Source: CAWIVH01 sp963839475
Lineage (GTDB): Bacteria > Acidobacteriota > UBA6911
Assembly: GCA_963839475.1 (NCBI GenBank)
Contig: CAWIVH010000018.1
Location: 496,001 to 560,000, forward strand
Reading direction: 5' to 3'
Length of the DNA: 64,000 nucleotides
Each line of letters starts with the position of its first letter. Positions within the stretch are counted from its first letter, which is position 1. Below are positions 16,935-26,342 of the stretch, one piece after another. The notes under the pieces are model-generated. The model made no database searches. It was not told the origin of the DNA and was given only the letters and a program-made list of their open reading frames with translations. A program made the translations under genes and the position numbers.

Positions 16935-18155
16935 GTGAAACGGTACGTTGCCAGGCAACCCATATTCGACAGCAAGCAGAAAATCCACGGCTACGAACTG
17001 CTGTTCCGCACCGGGCTTGAACCGTATTTCGAGTGTGCAGACCCGGATCTGGCTACTTCGAGCGTAGTGGTTGACAGCTTTCTGCTGTTCGGTATGAAGG
17101 CGCTGACCGGGGGCCGGCGCGCGTTCGTCAATTTCCCGAGAAACCTGCTCATCAACGGCTATGCCAAGGTGTTCCCAGCAGACCAGGTGGTCATAGAGAT
17201 CCTGGAATCGGTCTCCCCGGATGACCGCGTCGTGGCTGCCTGCCGGGATTTGCGTGCTCGAGGGTACACCCTAGCCCTCGACGACTTCGCGTTGACCGTC
17301 AAGCACAAACCGCTCCTTGGGCTGGTCGATATCGTCAAAGTGGATTTCAGGCTCACATCCATCCAGAACCGTCAAACATTAAAGGAAATCTACGGCAATC
17401 GCGGGATCATTTTTCTCGCAGAAAAGGTCGAAACTCTCAGCCAATTCGTGGAAGCCCGCGACATGGGTTGCTCCCTGTTCCAAGGCTATTTTTTCGGCCG
17501 GCCGGAAACACTTTCCTCCCATGAAATCCCGGCCTACAAGCACAGCTACTTTCACCTTCTTCAAGCGATCCACCGACCGCAGCCCGACGTAGGCGAGCTT
17601 GAACAAATCATCAGGCACGAGACTGCACTGAGCTACAAGCTGTTGCGCTATCTCAATTCGGCCGCGTTCGCATTCCGCATGGAGATCCGTTCGATCCGTC
17701 ATGCGTTGGCGATGCTGGGACTGAACGAAGTTCGGAAATGGGTTTCAGTTCTCGCTCTCGCAGGTGTTGCAAAAGACAGGCCCTCCGAACTGGTGATCAC
17801 GTCGATGGTGCGCGCCCGTTTCGCCGAACTCCTCGCACCGGAGGCGGGCCTCGCCGACCGCGCACCCGAATTCTTCCTGCTCGGTCTGTTTTCCATGATG
17901 GAGGCCATCCTGGAACGCCCATTTTCTGAAATTCTGGCTGACGTTCCATTGTCCGCTGCGATCAAAGCTGCTTTGCTCAACGGATCGAGCCCCCTCCGCC
18001 CGATTTACGAATTCATCCAGTCGTATGAACAGGGTGATTGGGATGAGATCACGCGCCGTGCCGGGGAGTTGCAGTTGAGCGAAAGCGTTGTGACCGAAGC
18101 TTACCTGGAAGCAGCCGATTGGGCCAACCAGAACTATCAGATCAGCGCCGCCTGA
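16935..18155 (+). CDS. EAL-HDOD signalling protein with retained EAL residues
   Basis: About 406 residues: EAL domain (about 1-195) and HDOD domain (about 200-400). Unlike its paralogue at 6663-7931, the EAL part keeps the catalytic set: YELLFR (E-x-L-x-R), FVNFPRN, IEILES, ALDDF, VKVDF, LAEKVE and FQGYFFGRP. c-di-GMP hydrolysis or at least binding is therefore possible. The HDOD part has YKLLRYLNSAAFAFRMEI and LGLNEVRKWVSVL. The start is uncertain: GTG at 16935 follows AGGAG by only 4 nt, and GTG at 16911 has no ribosome site. It is downstream of the esterase with a gap of about 115 nt. Confidence 0.85.
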   Translation: MKRYVARQPIFDSKQKIHGYELLFRTGLEPYFECADPDLATSSVVVDSFLLFGMKALTGGRRAFVNFPRNLLINGYAKVFPADQVVIEILESVSPDDRVVAACRDLRARGYTLALDDFALTVKHKPLLGLVDIVKVDFRLTSIQNRQTLKEIYGNRGIIFLAEKVETLSQFVEARDMGCSLFQGYFFGRPETLSSHEIPAYKHSYFHLLQAIHRPQPDVGELEQIIRHETALSYKLLRYLNSAAFAFRMEIRSIRHALAMLGLNEVRKWVSVLALAGVAKDRPSELVITSMVRARFAELLAPEAGLADRAPEFFLLGLFSMMEAILERPFSEILADVPLSAAIKAALLNGSSPLRPIYEFIQSYEQGDWDEITRRAGELQLSESVVTEAYLEAADWANQNYQISAA

Positions 18156-18170
18156 TCCTCAAAACAATCG

Positions 18171-18222
18171 GAACCGCAAACCCTTCAAGACCGCGACACA
18201 GCCTTCGGCCGCAACTAAAAAC
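18171..18222 (-). repeat. Truncated end of the hairpin-module repeat, reverse orientation
   Basis: GGAACCGCAAACCC then CAAGACCGCGACACAGCCTT and CGGCCGCAAC. This is the reverse complement, with a few changes, of the right ends at 14714-15000 and 26343-26635 (TTGCGGCCAAAGG...GCGTCACGGTCT). The hairpin is not present. Confidence 0.5.
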
Positions 18223-18276
18223 AAGAAGTTGCAGGTATGTCATGCAAAGGGACCCATTAAAGACTCCCCTTCTGTA

Positions 18277-19215
18277 TTAATGGTGCCGGTAATACCTGGG
18301 ACCCACATGGTAGCCGGGATAAGCATAGAACCTGGGAGCGAAACCGAATCCATAGTAGCCTGCGAATCCGTAATAGGGATACGGAGCATAATAGTAGGCT
18401 GGCGGATAATAATACGGGGCAGCTGGGATGTAAGGGTCCACATGATAGCGGCGGGGAGGATTCGCCTGCGAAGGGGAGGAATAATCAGCCGCGGTAACAG
18501 GCTGGAAAACGTGACGCCCTTGCTGCGCGGACAGGACCACTGGCTCTTCCAGCCTGAAGGTCAAAATGGTCTCCGGATAAAGCTCCGCTGTCGGCCCGCG
18601 CGTCGACAGAACACCGATGACTCCCGCCATGGCCCCGGCAGCGGCGCCAATGGCAGCACCCGCGCCTCCGCCTGCAGCAGCTCCGATCATGGCGCCTGTT
18701 CCTGAAGCTGCCGCTATGCCGCCCGCGTCCCTTCCGCGGGCGGTTCCACCCGAACTCTGGATCAGCTGAGTGCGAACGGGGATCTGCCTGCCATCCACCA
18801 GGATCAATTGCGTCAGCTCCAAGCCCAACTGGGACACGCCTTTGGTCCGCCCGGCAGCTTGAACAAGGGCAACCCGGCCTTCGGCAGTCTGACCACGTCG
18901 TGCCAGGACCCAACCCTGGGCAACCAAGGGCTGATCCAGCACCGCGAGAAATCGATCCCCCGTGCGGTTCCGGTTGCTGGCTAAATACTGCGTGGTGCGA
19001 ACCGAGATCAAAGTGCCCGCAGGAAGCGTCCACTCCGCGGCCGGGGAGGCACCTTTCGCATCCGCAGCCTGATAGGGCTGGCTGGCGTTTTGTGGTGGAT
19101 TTTCCGCCAATGGACGCTCGGAGGGGGCCACCGTCCGCTGGGCCTGTGCCCTGGCGAACTGCAGGCAGAAAAGGACCATGGTCAAAACCAAAGCGCTTGA
19201 GATCCGGCATTTCAT
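18277..19215 (-). CDS. Secreted glycine-zipper protein with Tyr/Pro-rich tail
   Basis: 312 residues with a signal peptide (MKCRISSALVLTMVLFCLQF, cut near ARAQA) and AGAGG before the ATG. Residues about 60-160 form a beta-rich domain of the LPAGTLISVRTTQYL...GDRFLAVLDQPL...RRGQTAEGRV type, also suggested at the start of the OmpA protein at 36016-37683. A glycine-zipper run (GTGAMIGAAAGGGAGAAIGA) at about 180-210 could insert in a membrane. The C-terminus is rich in Tyr, Pro and Gly and ends RYYRHH. No enzyme motif. Likely an envelope protein of unknown role. Confidence 0.65.
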   Translation of the reverse strand: MKCRISSALVLTMVLFCLQFARAQAQRTVAPSERPLAENPPQNASQPYQAADAKGASPAAEWTLPAGTLISVRTTQYLASNRNRTGDRFLAVLDQPLVAQGWVLARRGQTAEGRVALVQAAGRTKGVSQLGLELTQLILVDGRQIPVRTQLIQSSGGTARGRDAGGIAAASGTGAMIGAAAGGGAGAAIGAAAGAMAGVIGVLSTRGPTAELYPETILTFRLEEPVVLSAQQGRHVFQPVTAADYSSPSQANPPRRYHVDPYIPAAPYYYPPAYYYAPYPYYGFAGYYGFGFAPRFYAYPGYHVGPRYYRHH

Positions 19216-19333
19216 AAACTCAACCTCTTTATATCGCGCATTCCTGCGCGGCTTTAAGTATTCTTCTCTATTGGATGCAAAAGGTGAACGGATTTCTCAA
19301 TCGCCGGCATTCATCGAAAGGAAGGACCTGAAC

Positions 19334-20065
19334 ATGCTCCCGGCTCAAAAAAAAGCCAGATCCCTGGCGGATCCGTCCAGGGCCCGGTCCCTGCAGAGAT
19401 TCTTCAAAACCGGCAATGGAGAATATGGTGAAGGGGATCGGTTCCTGGGTTTAACGGTGCCGCAAGTAAGAAAACTGGCCCGTGAATACCTGGATTTGGA
19501 CACTCAACAATTATCCGAACTCCTTCGAAGCCCTTGGCATGAAGAACGCCTGCTGGCCTTGCTGATACTGGTTCGCCAGTATGGCAAGGCCAGATCCGGA
19601 GCCATCAAAAATCAATTGTTCCTCTTCTATCTGCGAAATACGCGGGCCATCAACAACTGGGACCTCGTGGATGTGACCTGCCGGGATATCGTGGGAGCTC
19701 ATCTCCGGGACAAAGACCGAGCGATTCTCTACCGCCTCGCCCGATCCCGGAATCTTTGGGAGAGGCGAATCGCCATCATCTCTACCTCCTATTTCATCAA
19801 TCAATCCGATTCTGCGGATGCATTGGCAATTTCAGAGATCCTTCTCCAGGACGATCACGATTTGATTCATAAGGCTGTCGGATGGATGCTCAGGGAGGTG
19901 GGGAAAAGATGCAGTAGTGCGGCTCTAGAAGACTTTTTGGATAAACATGCAGCGGTGATGCCGCGGGTCATGCTTCGGTACGCCCTGGAAAAAATGACTG
20001 CGGAAAAGCGGGATCACTACATGGCGCTGGGCAGCCGGTTGAAAAAAGCCGGAAAAGAAATTTGA
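19334..20065 (+). CDS. AlkD-like DNA alkylation repair protein
   Basis: 243 residues of HEAT-like helical repeats. The FKTGNGEYGEGDRFLGLTVP segment and RKLAREY are typical of the AlkD/AlkC-type DNA glycosylase superfamily, as are NNWDLVDVTCRDIVGAHL and KAVGWMLREVGKR. Family members excise positively charged N3- or N7-alkyl purines without base flipping. The ATG at 19334 has AAGGAAGGA upstream; an ORF start at 19178 lies inside the divergent gene's 5' end and is rejected. It is a cytoplasmic repair enzyme, single gene, divergent from the glycine-zipper gene. Confidence 0.85.
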   Translation: MLPAQKKARSLADPSRARSLQRFFKTGNGEYGEGDRFLGLTVPQVRKLAREYLDLDTQQLSELLRSPWHEERLLALLILVRQYGKARSGAIKNQLFLFYLRNTRAINNWDLVDVTCRDIVGAHLRDKDRAILYRLARSRNLWERRIAIISTSYFINQSDSADALAISEILLQDDHDLIHKAVGWMLREVGKRCSSAALEDFLDKHAAVMPRVMLRYALEKMTAEKRDHYMALGSRLKKAGKEI

Positions 20066-20149
20066 GATATTGAGTAGATTCCCAATTGAGGGTAGGCTGA
20101 ATGCCGCCTGATTCATTTTAGGGTTAAATAAAGTCACGGAGGGTATCCC

Positions 20150-20923
20150 ATGAAGATGCACTGGCTTTATATTTTAGCGGTTTTCGTTCTCTTCTCCCTG
20201 GCTGCCTGCGGCAAACCGGAAGCCGAGCAAGCGAAGGCGCCTGCAGTTTCCCCCTGCGAAGGAATCAACCAGCTTACGGAAGCGGAAAAAGCCGCCGGAT
20301 GGGAATTGCTTTTCGACGGCAAAACCCTCAATGGCTGGCACGCCTACAACGGAAAACCGACCCAGTCCTGGATCATCGAAGACTGTGCCATGAAGACCGC
20401 GGGCACCGAAGGCAATTATGGAAGCGACAAGCGAGCCGACATGGTTACGGATCGGGAGTACGAAAATTTCGAGATCACCATCGACTGGAAAGCGACCAAG
20501 GGCGGCAACAGCGGACTGATGTACGGTGTCGTTGAAGATCCCAAATACGACGCCCCATGGAAAACGGGTCCCGAATATCAGTTCATCGACGACATCGGGT
20601 TCCCCCAGAAGCTCGAGGATTGGCAGATGGCGGGCGCGGACTATGCCATGCACCTCCCGAACGATCAGAAGCAGCTCAAGCCGGTCGGCGAATGGAATAC
20701 TACTCGCATCCTGGTGAATGGCACCCACGTGGAACACTGGCTGAACAGCAAAAAGATCCTGGAATTCGAGCGTTGGAATGATGAGTGGAACAAGCTGCGC
20801 AATTCCGGCAAGTGGAAAGAAGCCCCGGACTATGGACTCTCAAAAGTCGGCCGGATCGCCATCCAGGACCATGGAAGCGTTTTCTGGTTCCGCAATATCA
20901 AGATTCGCGTGATCAAAGCCTGA
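20150..20923 (+). CDS. DUF1080 lipoprotein
   Basis: 257 residues with a lipoprotein signal: LFSLAAC with the lipidated Cys20. The rest is a DUF1080/3-keto-disaccharide hydrolase-like beta sandwich: GWELLFDGKTLNGWHAYNG, then DREYENFEITIDWKATKGGN, SGLMYGVVED and GEWNTTRILVNGTHVEHW, ending with a SVFWFRNIKIRVI strand. It would face the periplasm from the outer or inner membrane. Family members act on 3-oxo-glycosides or are unassigned. CGGAGGG stands before the ATG. It is related in fold to 1632-2309 but its sequence is clearly different. Confidence 0.85.
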   Translation: MKMHWLYILAVFVLFSLAACGKPEAEQAKAPAVSPCEGINQLTEAEKAAGWELLFDGKTLNGWHAYNGKPTQSWIIEDCAMKTAGTEGNYGSDKRADMVTDREYENFEITIDWKATKGGNSGLMYGVVEDPKYDAPWKTGPEYQFIDDIGFPQKLEDWQMAGADYAMHLPNDQKQLKPVGEWNTTRILVNGTHVEHWLNSKKILEFERWNDEWNKLRNSGKWKEAPDYGLSKVGRIAIQDHGSVFWFRNIKIRVIKA

Positions 20924-21015
20924 CATGCCGGCAACACCAGGGGCGCCGCCACGTTCGTAGTTTTGAAACAGCTTGAATGGCAGCTGGACGAGAACGAGTG
21001 GCGTCCGCGATTGGA

Positions 21016-22452
21016 TTACCAGCGAGCGAATATTTCAAGTCTGAGGAAGAAGGCGGGATCTTGTTTATCAGAGCTGTAGTAGTCTCCCGGTACGAAAACC
21101 TCGCCCCAGAGATGCGCACTGAGATGATTGTTGAATTTGAAGCGGCCGATTGCTTGTAAGTAATTCCCCCGGAAGGTTCCTGAAGGGCTGTACCCGGGCT
21201 TCCACGAAAAAGGATTGTCGGGTGCAAATATAGGCATGTAGTTAAGGCTCAGGTCCAACCACCGCGAAGGAGAACACCCCCATCCAAAGTCGAGCCGCTG
21301 GAGATTGGTGAGATCGGTCTGGCGGGTTTCGCGGGAAAAGATGCCGCCGAACATTTCGCTCCATTGTGGCCATCGGCCCCAGATCGTATCCCAGCCTTGG
21401 TCGGTGCTCTTCGATTCGGGATTGTCGCCTGAAAGGTATTCATGGCCTATATGAATCCGTTGGCGCGACCGGTTGTCCCATGAATAAATGAGCCGCTGGG
21501 TTTCCCCGAATGCCCGGAGCCCGCGCCCGTTCTTGTCTCCCCATTCGAATGCGGCTTCCACTCGATAGCTCCAGGCCGTGTTGATCTGCCACTGAATCAG
21601 CGAGCCTGCGGCATAGAGGTCGCCTTTGTTGCCGTTGGCCAGCACGGGAATGGAATGCCGGTAGATAAAATAACCATCCGCCGGCAAATGCGGCAGGGCT
21701 CTGTTGGCAACATAGGCGATCGCGCCGTTCTCCCTTTGCTCGGCGATCGGCTTGCCCATGGAACGCAGCGCCGGCAGCCAGGTATCCGGCCATGCCGAAT
21801 TCGACATGCCGATGAGGTCGACGGTGGTCCGTTTCTGCCGCCAGTCCCAGGTTAACCTCGCCGCATCAAAGAAAATGCTCCGAGAGCCATCCAGCGGAGT
21901 CGCCTCGTTGATCACCCATCCGTTGCCGAAAGTTATATCCTGCCTTCCCACAGTCAGGGTCAGCGGCAGGCCGCCTGGTTTTTTCAAAGAGAAATTGAAG
22001 GAGTCAAAAACTATATCATCGGGCTTGGACCAGCGGAGCTCGGCGGGTTTGATGTACAGCTTCCGCTCCGTTATCAAATCTATGTTTAAGTCCAGGATCG
22101 GAAGCGCCTTCAAGGTCGCAGCGAGGCGCAGCCGGTATCGCTCATAATCATACTCATGCGAGGGAAGGCTGCTGTTCAGCGTATACATGTTGTCGTGATA
22201 TTCATGACGCAGCCGGAAATCCGCCCCCAGCAATAGCCAGGAGAATGTCGGATTGGTTCTCGTCCCGAAAAGCGGCAACGACGAAGTACCTTGGGCTGGT
22301 TCCGTGATCGCCGCTTTGGCCGGCGGTGGTTCTGAGGCCGGTGTTGCAGACTGTGCGCCATCGGAGCTTTTGGAATCCTGAGCCTGGAGCCAGGGGACGA
22401 CCAGCACCCAAATGATGAAGATCACGCTCGCATTGCGATAAAATATCCGCAT
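21016..22452 (-). CDS. Alginate-export-type outer membrane porin
   Basis: About 478 residues from the ATG at 22452, where a signal peptide begins (MRIFYRNASVIFIIWVLVVP, cut near LQAQ). A longer in-frame start at 22572 is possible, but the extra part looks non-coding; the chosen ATG lacks a strong ribosome site. The chain is rich in alternating beta strands. ADFRLRHEYHDN, LTVGRQDITFGNGWVI and YRVEAAFEWGDKNG resemble the alginate_exp (AlgE-like) barrel family. It ends with an aromatic strand, FFLRLEIFARW. It probably forms a large beta barrel for diffusion or export of sugars or other small molecules. Confidence 0.72.
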   Translation of the reverse strand: MRIFYRNASVIFIIWVLVVPWLQAQDSKSSDGAQSATPASEPPPAKAAITEPAQGTSSLPLFGTRTNPTFSWLLLGADFRLRHEYHDNMYTLNSSLPSHEYDYERYRLRLAATLKALPILDLNIDLITERKLYIKPAELRWSKPDDIVFDSFNFSLKKPGGLPLTLTVGRQDITFGNGWVINEATPLDGSRSIFFDAARLTWDWRQKRTTVDLIGMSNSAWPDTWLPALRSMGKPIAEQRENGAIAYVANRALPHLPADGYFIYRHSIPVLANGNKGDLYAAGSLIQWQINTAWSYRVEAAFEWGDKNGRGLRAFGETQRLIYSWDNRSRQRIHIGHEYLSGDNPESKSTDQGWDTIWGRWPQWSEMFGGIFSRETRQTDLTNLQRLDFGWGCSPSRWLDLSLNYMPIFAPDNPFSWKPGYSPSGTFRGNYLQAIGRFKFNNHLSAHLWGEVFVPGDYYSSDKQDPAFFLRLEIFARW

Positions 22453-22583
22453 AGTTACTTGGATCGCTACATTGACGAAATGGATTGGTTTCGGCCAGGA
22501 ATTCCCATTTTCGAGAGAATACTTCGGTTCAGCCCCCGCGCAAGAAATCGGAGGGTAAGAAGGTCCTTTCAAGGGAGCCCGAA

Positions 22584-22886
22584 ATGACGAGAGCCAATTG
22601 GATCAGCATGTTGAGCCAAGTTGCGCCGGTTTTCGGCGCATTGTCCTTTCTCGGCCTTGCAGGAATATTCCTGGCGGGCCAGGACATCTGGCACGATTTC
22701 GCCAGCCCTGATGTCTGGGCCCGAGCCGGCCACCCTCTTCCGGAGTGGTATTCCCCAGTGAACCGCTGCCTGCTCGAATGGAGGGTGATGCAGGCGGGTT
22801 TCATCCTAATTCTGTCGTTCCATCTGCTACTGATCATCCGGTGGGGCATCCGCCACTATGAAATCGAGCAAGCCCGACACGACTAA
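22584..22886 (+). CDS. Small protein with two membrane segments
   Basis: 100 residues, ATG at 22584 after AAGGGAG. Two hydrophobic segments: PVFGALSFLGLAGIFLA (about 14-30) and QAGFILILSFHLLLIIRWG (about 70-88). Between them is a charged loop rich in Trp and Pro. The family is not recognised. It is divergent from the porin gene, with overlapping 5' regions. Confidence 0.5.
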   Translation: MTRANWISMLSQVAPVFGALSFLGLAGIFLAGQDIWHDFASPDVWARAGHPLPEWYSPVNRCLLEWRVMQAGFILILSFHLLLIIRWGIRHYEIEQARHD

Positions 22887-22971
22887 AACCGCAAAACACC
22901 TGCCGGGAAAGAAAAGATCGCCCGCCGGCTTGCGAATCCGGCAGGCTCGATCCGGGCAAAAGTGAACCGTC

Positions 22972-24663
22972 CTAGTTCAGGGGCACGATGTTGATAGTCC
23001 CGTAACCCAGCTTTTTGGCAAGGTCATCCAGGGTTCGGCCGCCGAATTTTGCCGCCATCGACTCGATGGTGGGTTGGTTGGGCTGGAGTTTGTCGGCTCC
23101 CGCTTTGCATTCCTCGATATTGCCGGTGATCAAGATGACCATCTGGTCGGGCTTCAACCACTTCTGAGAAACCCGCTTGAGATCGTCGAGTGTGACTTTC
23201 TGGTATTTCTCGAGGTATTTGTCGTAGTAGTCCATGGGGCGTCCCATCGCCTCCAGGTTGGCGAAGCTCTGGAGTGTGGGTCCGATCCCCTGGAAGATCG
23301 ACGGGAAGGCTTCCACTCGAGCAGCTTTTGCCATTTTGAGATCAGCCTCACTGATATCGCCGCTTCTCATCCCGTTAATGATGTCGAGCATGAGCTGGGT
23401 CGCGAAAACGACGGTGGCATTCTTGGTCTGGCAGAAGGCCGTAAAGGTTCCCGGGTAGAGGATCCCGGCGCCGCCCCCTCCGCCAAAGCCGCCTCGACCG
23501 CCGGCGCCACCGGAAAAAGAGGAATTTGCGGTGTAGGCGAGTCCCATATCGGTCCGGACGATTTTGGTGATGCGGGAAGAGAACGAGCCGCCGCCGAGGA
23601 TGTAGTTCATCAGATCGACAGCAGGATAATCGGGATCATCGGCTTTCAGGCCAAGGTGACCGATCCGGATGATGCCCTGGTTGGGCGTGGCGCCTTCAGG
23701 CTTTGCCATGTAGATTCCGGCTTTGGCCGACTGCTGGACGTCGGGGATCCGAATAACCGCCTTTTCCGCGGCACGCCACTTGCCGAAGGTGGATTCGAGC
23801 TTTTGCATCATCTCGGCTTTTTTGAAATCGCCCGAAACGACCAGGATGGCGTTGTTGCCGCCCCAGTACTTTTTATACCACGCGATCAGTTCATCACGGG
23901 TAAGGCTGTTGATTCCGCCCTCGGTCCTCTCGGCGGTGATCGGCGACTCTTTGCCGTAGATCAGCTGTTCGTAAATCCTGGTTGATACATTGGTTATATC
24001 CCGGTTCCGGTTGCGGATCGCCGGCATGGAAACTTCCTTTTCGCGCCTCAGCTTGTCTTCAGGGAAGGCTGGATCGCTCAAGACGTCCAGCCAGATTTTC
24101 AATCCCTCGTCGAGATAGCGCATGTGAATAGAGAGGCTCTTGGCATCACCGCCGCCGCCAAAGCCGCCGCGCCCGCCCCGGCCTCCCATGAACCCGCCGC
24201 CGCTTCCCAGGCTGCCACCCAGGAAGTCCATGCGTTCGGTGATTTTTTCACCGCTCATCGAGGCGCTTCCGCCCGACCGCATAATGGACGACGTGAAGGC
24301 ATCCAAGCCGACTTTCTCTTTCGGTTCGAGGAAGGGACCGGTCTTTACAATCAGGGATGCATTGAACCACGGGATGTCATGGTCTTCCGCAATATAGACC
24401 ACCAGGCCGTTGGAAAGCGTCGTCCGATAATCGGCGGGCCTGGGAACCTTGAAATTCAGCGGCGGGTATTTGAACTGGTCGGGCCGTGGCCCTTTGGGTG
24501 CCTGATTTGCGGCAGGTGCTTGCGGGGCTTTTGCCGCCGCTGCCTCCTTTTTGGCGGGCGCGGGGCCGCTCTTGGAGGATTGCGGCATGGCCCCCAATGC
24601 TGCCGCAAGCAGAAGCAGGGCCGGAATCAGCGATAAAACCAGAGAACGTCTGCGCATCTTCAT
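22972..24663 (-). CDS. M16 peptidase-family subunit without the zinc site
   Basis: 563 residues with a signal peptide (RRRSLVLSLIPALLLLAAAL). The M16 fold is clear, but the HxxEH zinc site is replaced by DAFTSSIM at the matching place, so this is a non-catalytic partner like the alpha subunit of mitochondrial processing peptidase. Two glycine-rich insertions stand out: GGGFMGGRGGRGGFGGGG and SFSGGAGGRGGFGGGGG. The second follows YILGGGSFSSRI, where processing-peptidase alpha chains have a glycine loop that guides substrates. It is downstream of, and probably in one operon with, the active subunit (31 nt gap). Periplasmic. Confidence 0.85.
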   Translation of the reverse strand: MKMRRRSLVLSLIPALLLLAAALGAMPQSSKSGPAPAKKEAAAAKAPQAPAANQAPKGPRPDQFKYPPLNFKVPRPADYRTTLSNGLVVYIAEDHDIPWFNASLIVKTGPFLEPKEKVGLDAFTSSIMRSGGSASMSGEKITERMDFLGGSLGSGGGFMGGRGGRGGFGGGGDAKSLSIHMRYLDEGLKIWLDVLSDPAFPEDKLRREKEVSMPAIRNRNRDITNVSTRIYEQLIYGKESPITAERTEGGINSLTRDELIAWYKKYWGGNNAILVVSGDFKKAEMMQKLESTFGKWRAAEKAVIRIPDVQQSAKAGIYMAKPEGATPNQGIIRIGHLGLKADDPDYPAVDLMNYILGGGSFSSRITKIVRTDMGLAYTANSSFSGGAGGRGGFGGGGGAGILYPGTFTAFCQTKNATVVFATQLMLDIINGMRSGDISEADLKMAKAARVEAFPSIFQGIGPTLQSFANLEAMGRPMDYYDKYLEKYQKVTLDDLKRVSQKWLKPDQMVILITGNIEECKAGADKLQPNQPTIESMAAKFGGRTLDDLAKKLGYGTINIVPLN

Positions 24664-24693
24664 ATCCTTTCCGGAAATCGCGGGTGATCCCCG

Positions 24694-26247
24694 CTATTTT
24701 TCCCGCTCCAGCACTCCGGTGACACTGTTGTTCCGGGTGAAATAGGTTTTTGCCACTCGCATAAGATCCGCCGGTGTGACGGCCATGCGCTGCTTGTACT
24801 GCTCGTCGATGAACTGCCACCGGTAGGCGATTTCCATCTGCACCAGTTCACGGGCGATGCCGATCCCGGCCAGGCTTCTCAAAAACTGAGCTTCGACCGA
24901 GTTTTTCACCCTCTGGAGCAACTGCTCATCACAGGGGGTGTTTTTGGCATCCTCTATATACGTCCAGACTTCCTTTTCGAGCTGGTCCAAAGGCACTACC
25001 GGCTCGTTTGCTTTCTCTCTTGCCGTGGCAGCGAAAGTAAACCTGCCGTCATATTCGGATTCGGATGCCGAAGCTCGAACGCCGGTCGCCATTTCTTTTT
25101 TGAGCACCAGGTCGGTGTACATCTTGCCTGTCCGGGAGCTGAGCACTTGTCCCAGCATGTAGAGGGAAGCTACGTCATCGTGCCAGATCGGTGGAATGTG
25201 AAAAAGTATGGTGACCTCCGGGTTCGTTGCCGCCTTCCCAATCACCCGTTTTTCGATATAAGGAGCCTTGAAATCGGGCCCGTGGACCTTACGGTAGTAG
25301 TGCGGGGAGGGCTCTTCGGTCCGGACCCGCGGGGCTGCTCCCGAGGGATTCTTGATCGATCCGAAATACTTGTTCACGAGCGCCATGGTCGGCTCGACAT
25401 CGACGCCGCCAGCCAGCACCAGAACTGCGTTGTCAGGGCGATAATAAAGGGAGCGATAGGCTTTCACATCATCCTTGGTGATGTGGCTCAGATCGGACAT
25501 CCATCCAACAACCGACCAGGAATAGGGGCTGGCCGAGTAGAAAGTCGCGTTGAGCTGCTCGTTGAAGAAAAAGCCGGGCCGGTTTTCACTCATGCGCCGC
25601 TCTTCAACCAGGACGTCCCGCTCGGAGTAGAATTCACGGAAGACCGGATTCACCAGCCGGTCCGCCTCCAGCGCCAGGAAAAGCTCGATCTTGTTTTTCG
25701 GGAGGGTAACGTAGTACTGCGTCATCTCGTTCCCGGTGGAGGCATTGAGCCCGGTCCCTCCGGCCTGCTGATAGGCCCCCCAGATCTCCTCGCTCACGAT
25801 CGTTTCGTCCTTTTCCTTGCTCAGGAGATCGGCTGCCTGTTTCTTCCAGGCCACGATTTTGGCTTCGTCGCGGCCCTTGACTTTGCTCTCTTCCGCCACG
25901 ATTTTAGTTTCCAACTCATCGATTTGACGGTTGTACTCGTCATCCTTTGCCAGGGTCCCGGGCTTGATGCCCATCGTGTAAGTGCCCTTGAACATCATGT
26001 GCTCGTGCATGTGCGAAATTCCGGTAATTCCCGGACGTTCGTTCACGGATCCTACTCTGTAAGCGAGCGTACAGTTGATAGTAGGCCAATCGGAGCGTTG
26101 CACGATCAGCACCTTGAACCCGTTTGGAAGGACCCGCTCGATGACCTGCCTGGCCACGCTCAATTCCTGCGCCGACGCGGGAACCAGCGAAACGAGCAAG
26201 GCCACCAGGATGATAAGTAAGGAAAACTTCGTTCGGTGACATGTCAT
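24694..26247 (-). CDS. M16 zinc peptidase, active subunit
   Basis: 517 residues with a signal peptide ending near SAQ. The inverted zinc motif is His79-Met-His-Glu82-His83 in GISHMHEHMMFKG; a likely third ligand is Glu194 in ALEADR. Downstream domain signs are SERDVLVEERRMSENRPG and MGLGQVL-like LYMLGQVLSSRTGKMY. The active and inactive subunits should form a clam-shell heterodimer that degrades peptides in the periplasm, as in other bacterial M16 pairs. Between Glu82 and Glu194 there is a long charged coiled-coil-like insertion (about 105-150). The 5' side carries repeat DNA and then the divergent tetR operon. Confidence 0.92.
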   Translation of the reverse strand: MTCHRTKFSLLIILVALLVSLVPASAQELSVARQVIERVLPNGFKVLIVQRSDWPTINCTLAYRVGSVNERPGITGISHMHEHMMFKGTYTMGIKPGTLAKDDEYNRQIDELETKIVAEESKVKGRDEAKIVAWKKQAADLLSKEKDETIVSEEIWGAYQQAGGTGLNASTGNEMTQYYVTLPKNKIELFLALEADRLVNPVFREFYSERDVLVEERRMSENRPGFFFNEQLNATFYSASPYSWSVVGWMSDLSHITKDDVKAYRSLYYRPDNAVLVLAGGVDVEPTMALVNKYFGSIKNPSGAAPRVRTEEPSPHYYRKVHGPDFKAPYIEKRVIGKAATNPEVTILFHIPPIWHDDVASLYMLGQVLSSRTGKMYTDLVLKKEMATGVRASASESEYDGRFTFAATAREKANEPVVPLDQLEKEVWTYIEDAKNTPCDEQLLQRVKNSVEAQFLRSLAGIGIARELVQMEIAYRWQFIDEQYKQRMAVTPADLMRVAKTYFTRNNSVTGVLEREK

Positions 26248-26342
26248 ATCGACCCTCTCCTCGGATCTGAAGGAAAATGCGTAACGAGACTAGAGGTTTC
26301 AGGGATGGGATACAAACATTTTTTCACAGATTTTGAAGGGTA

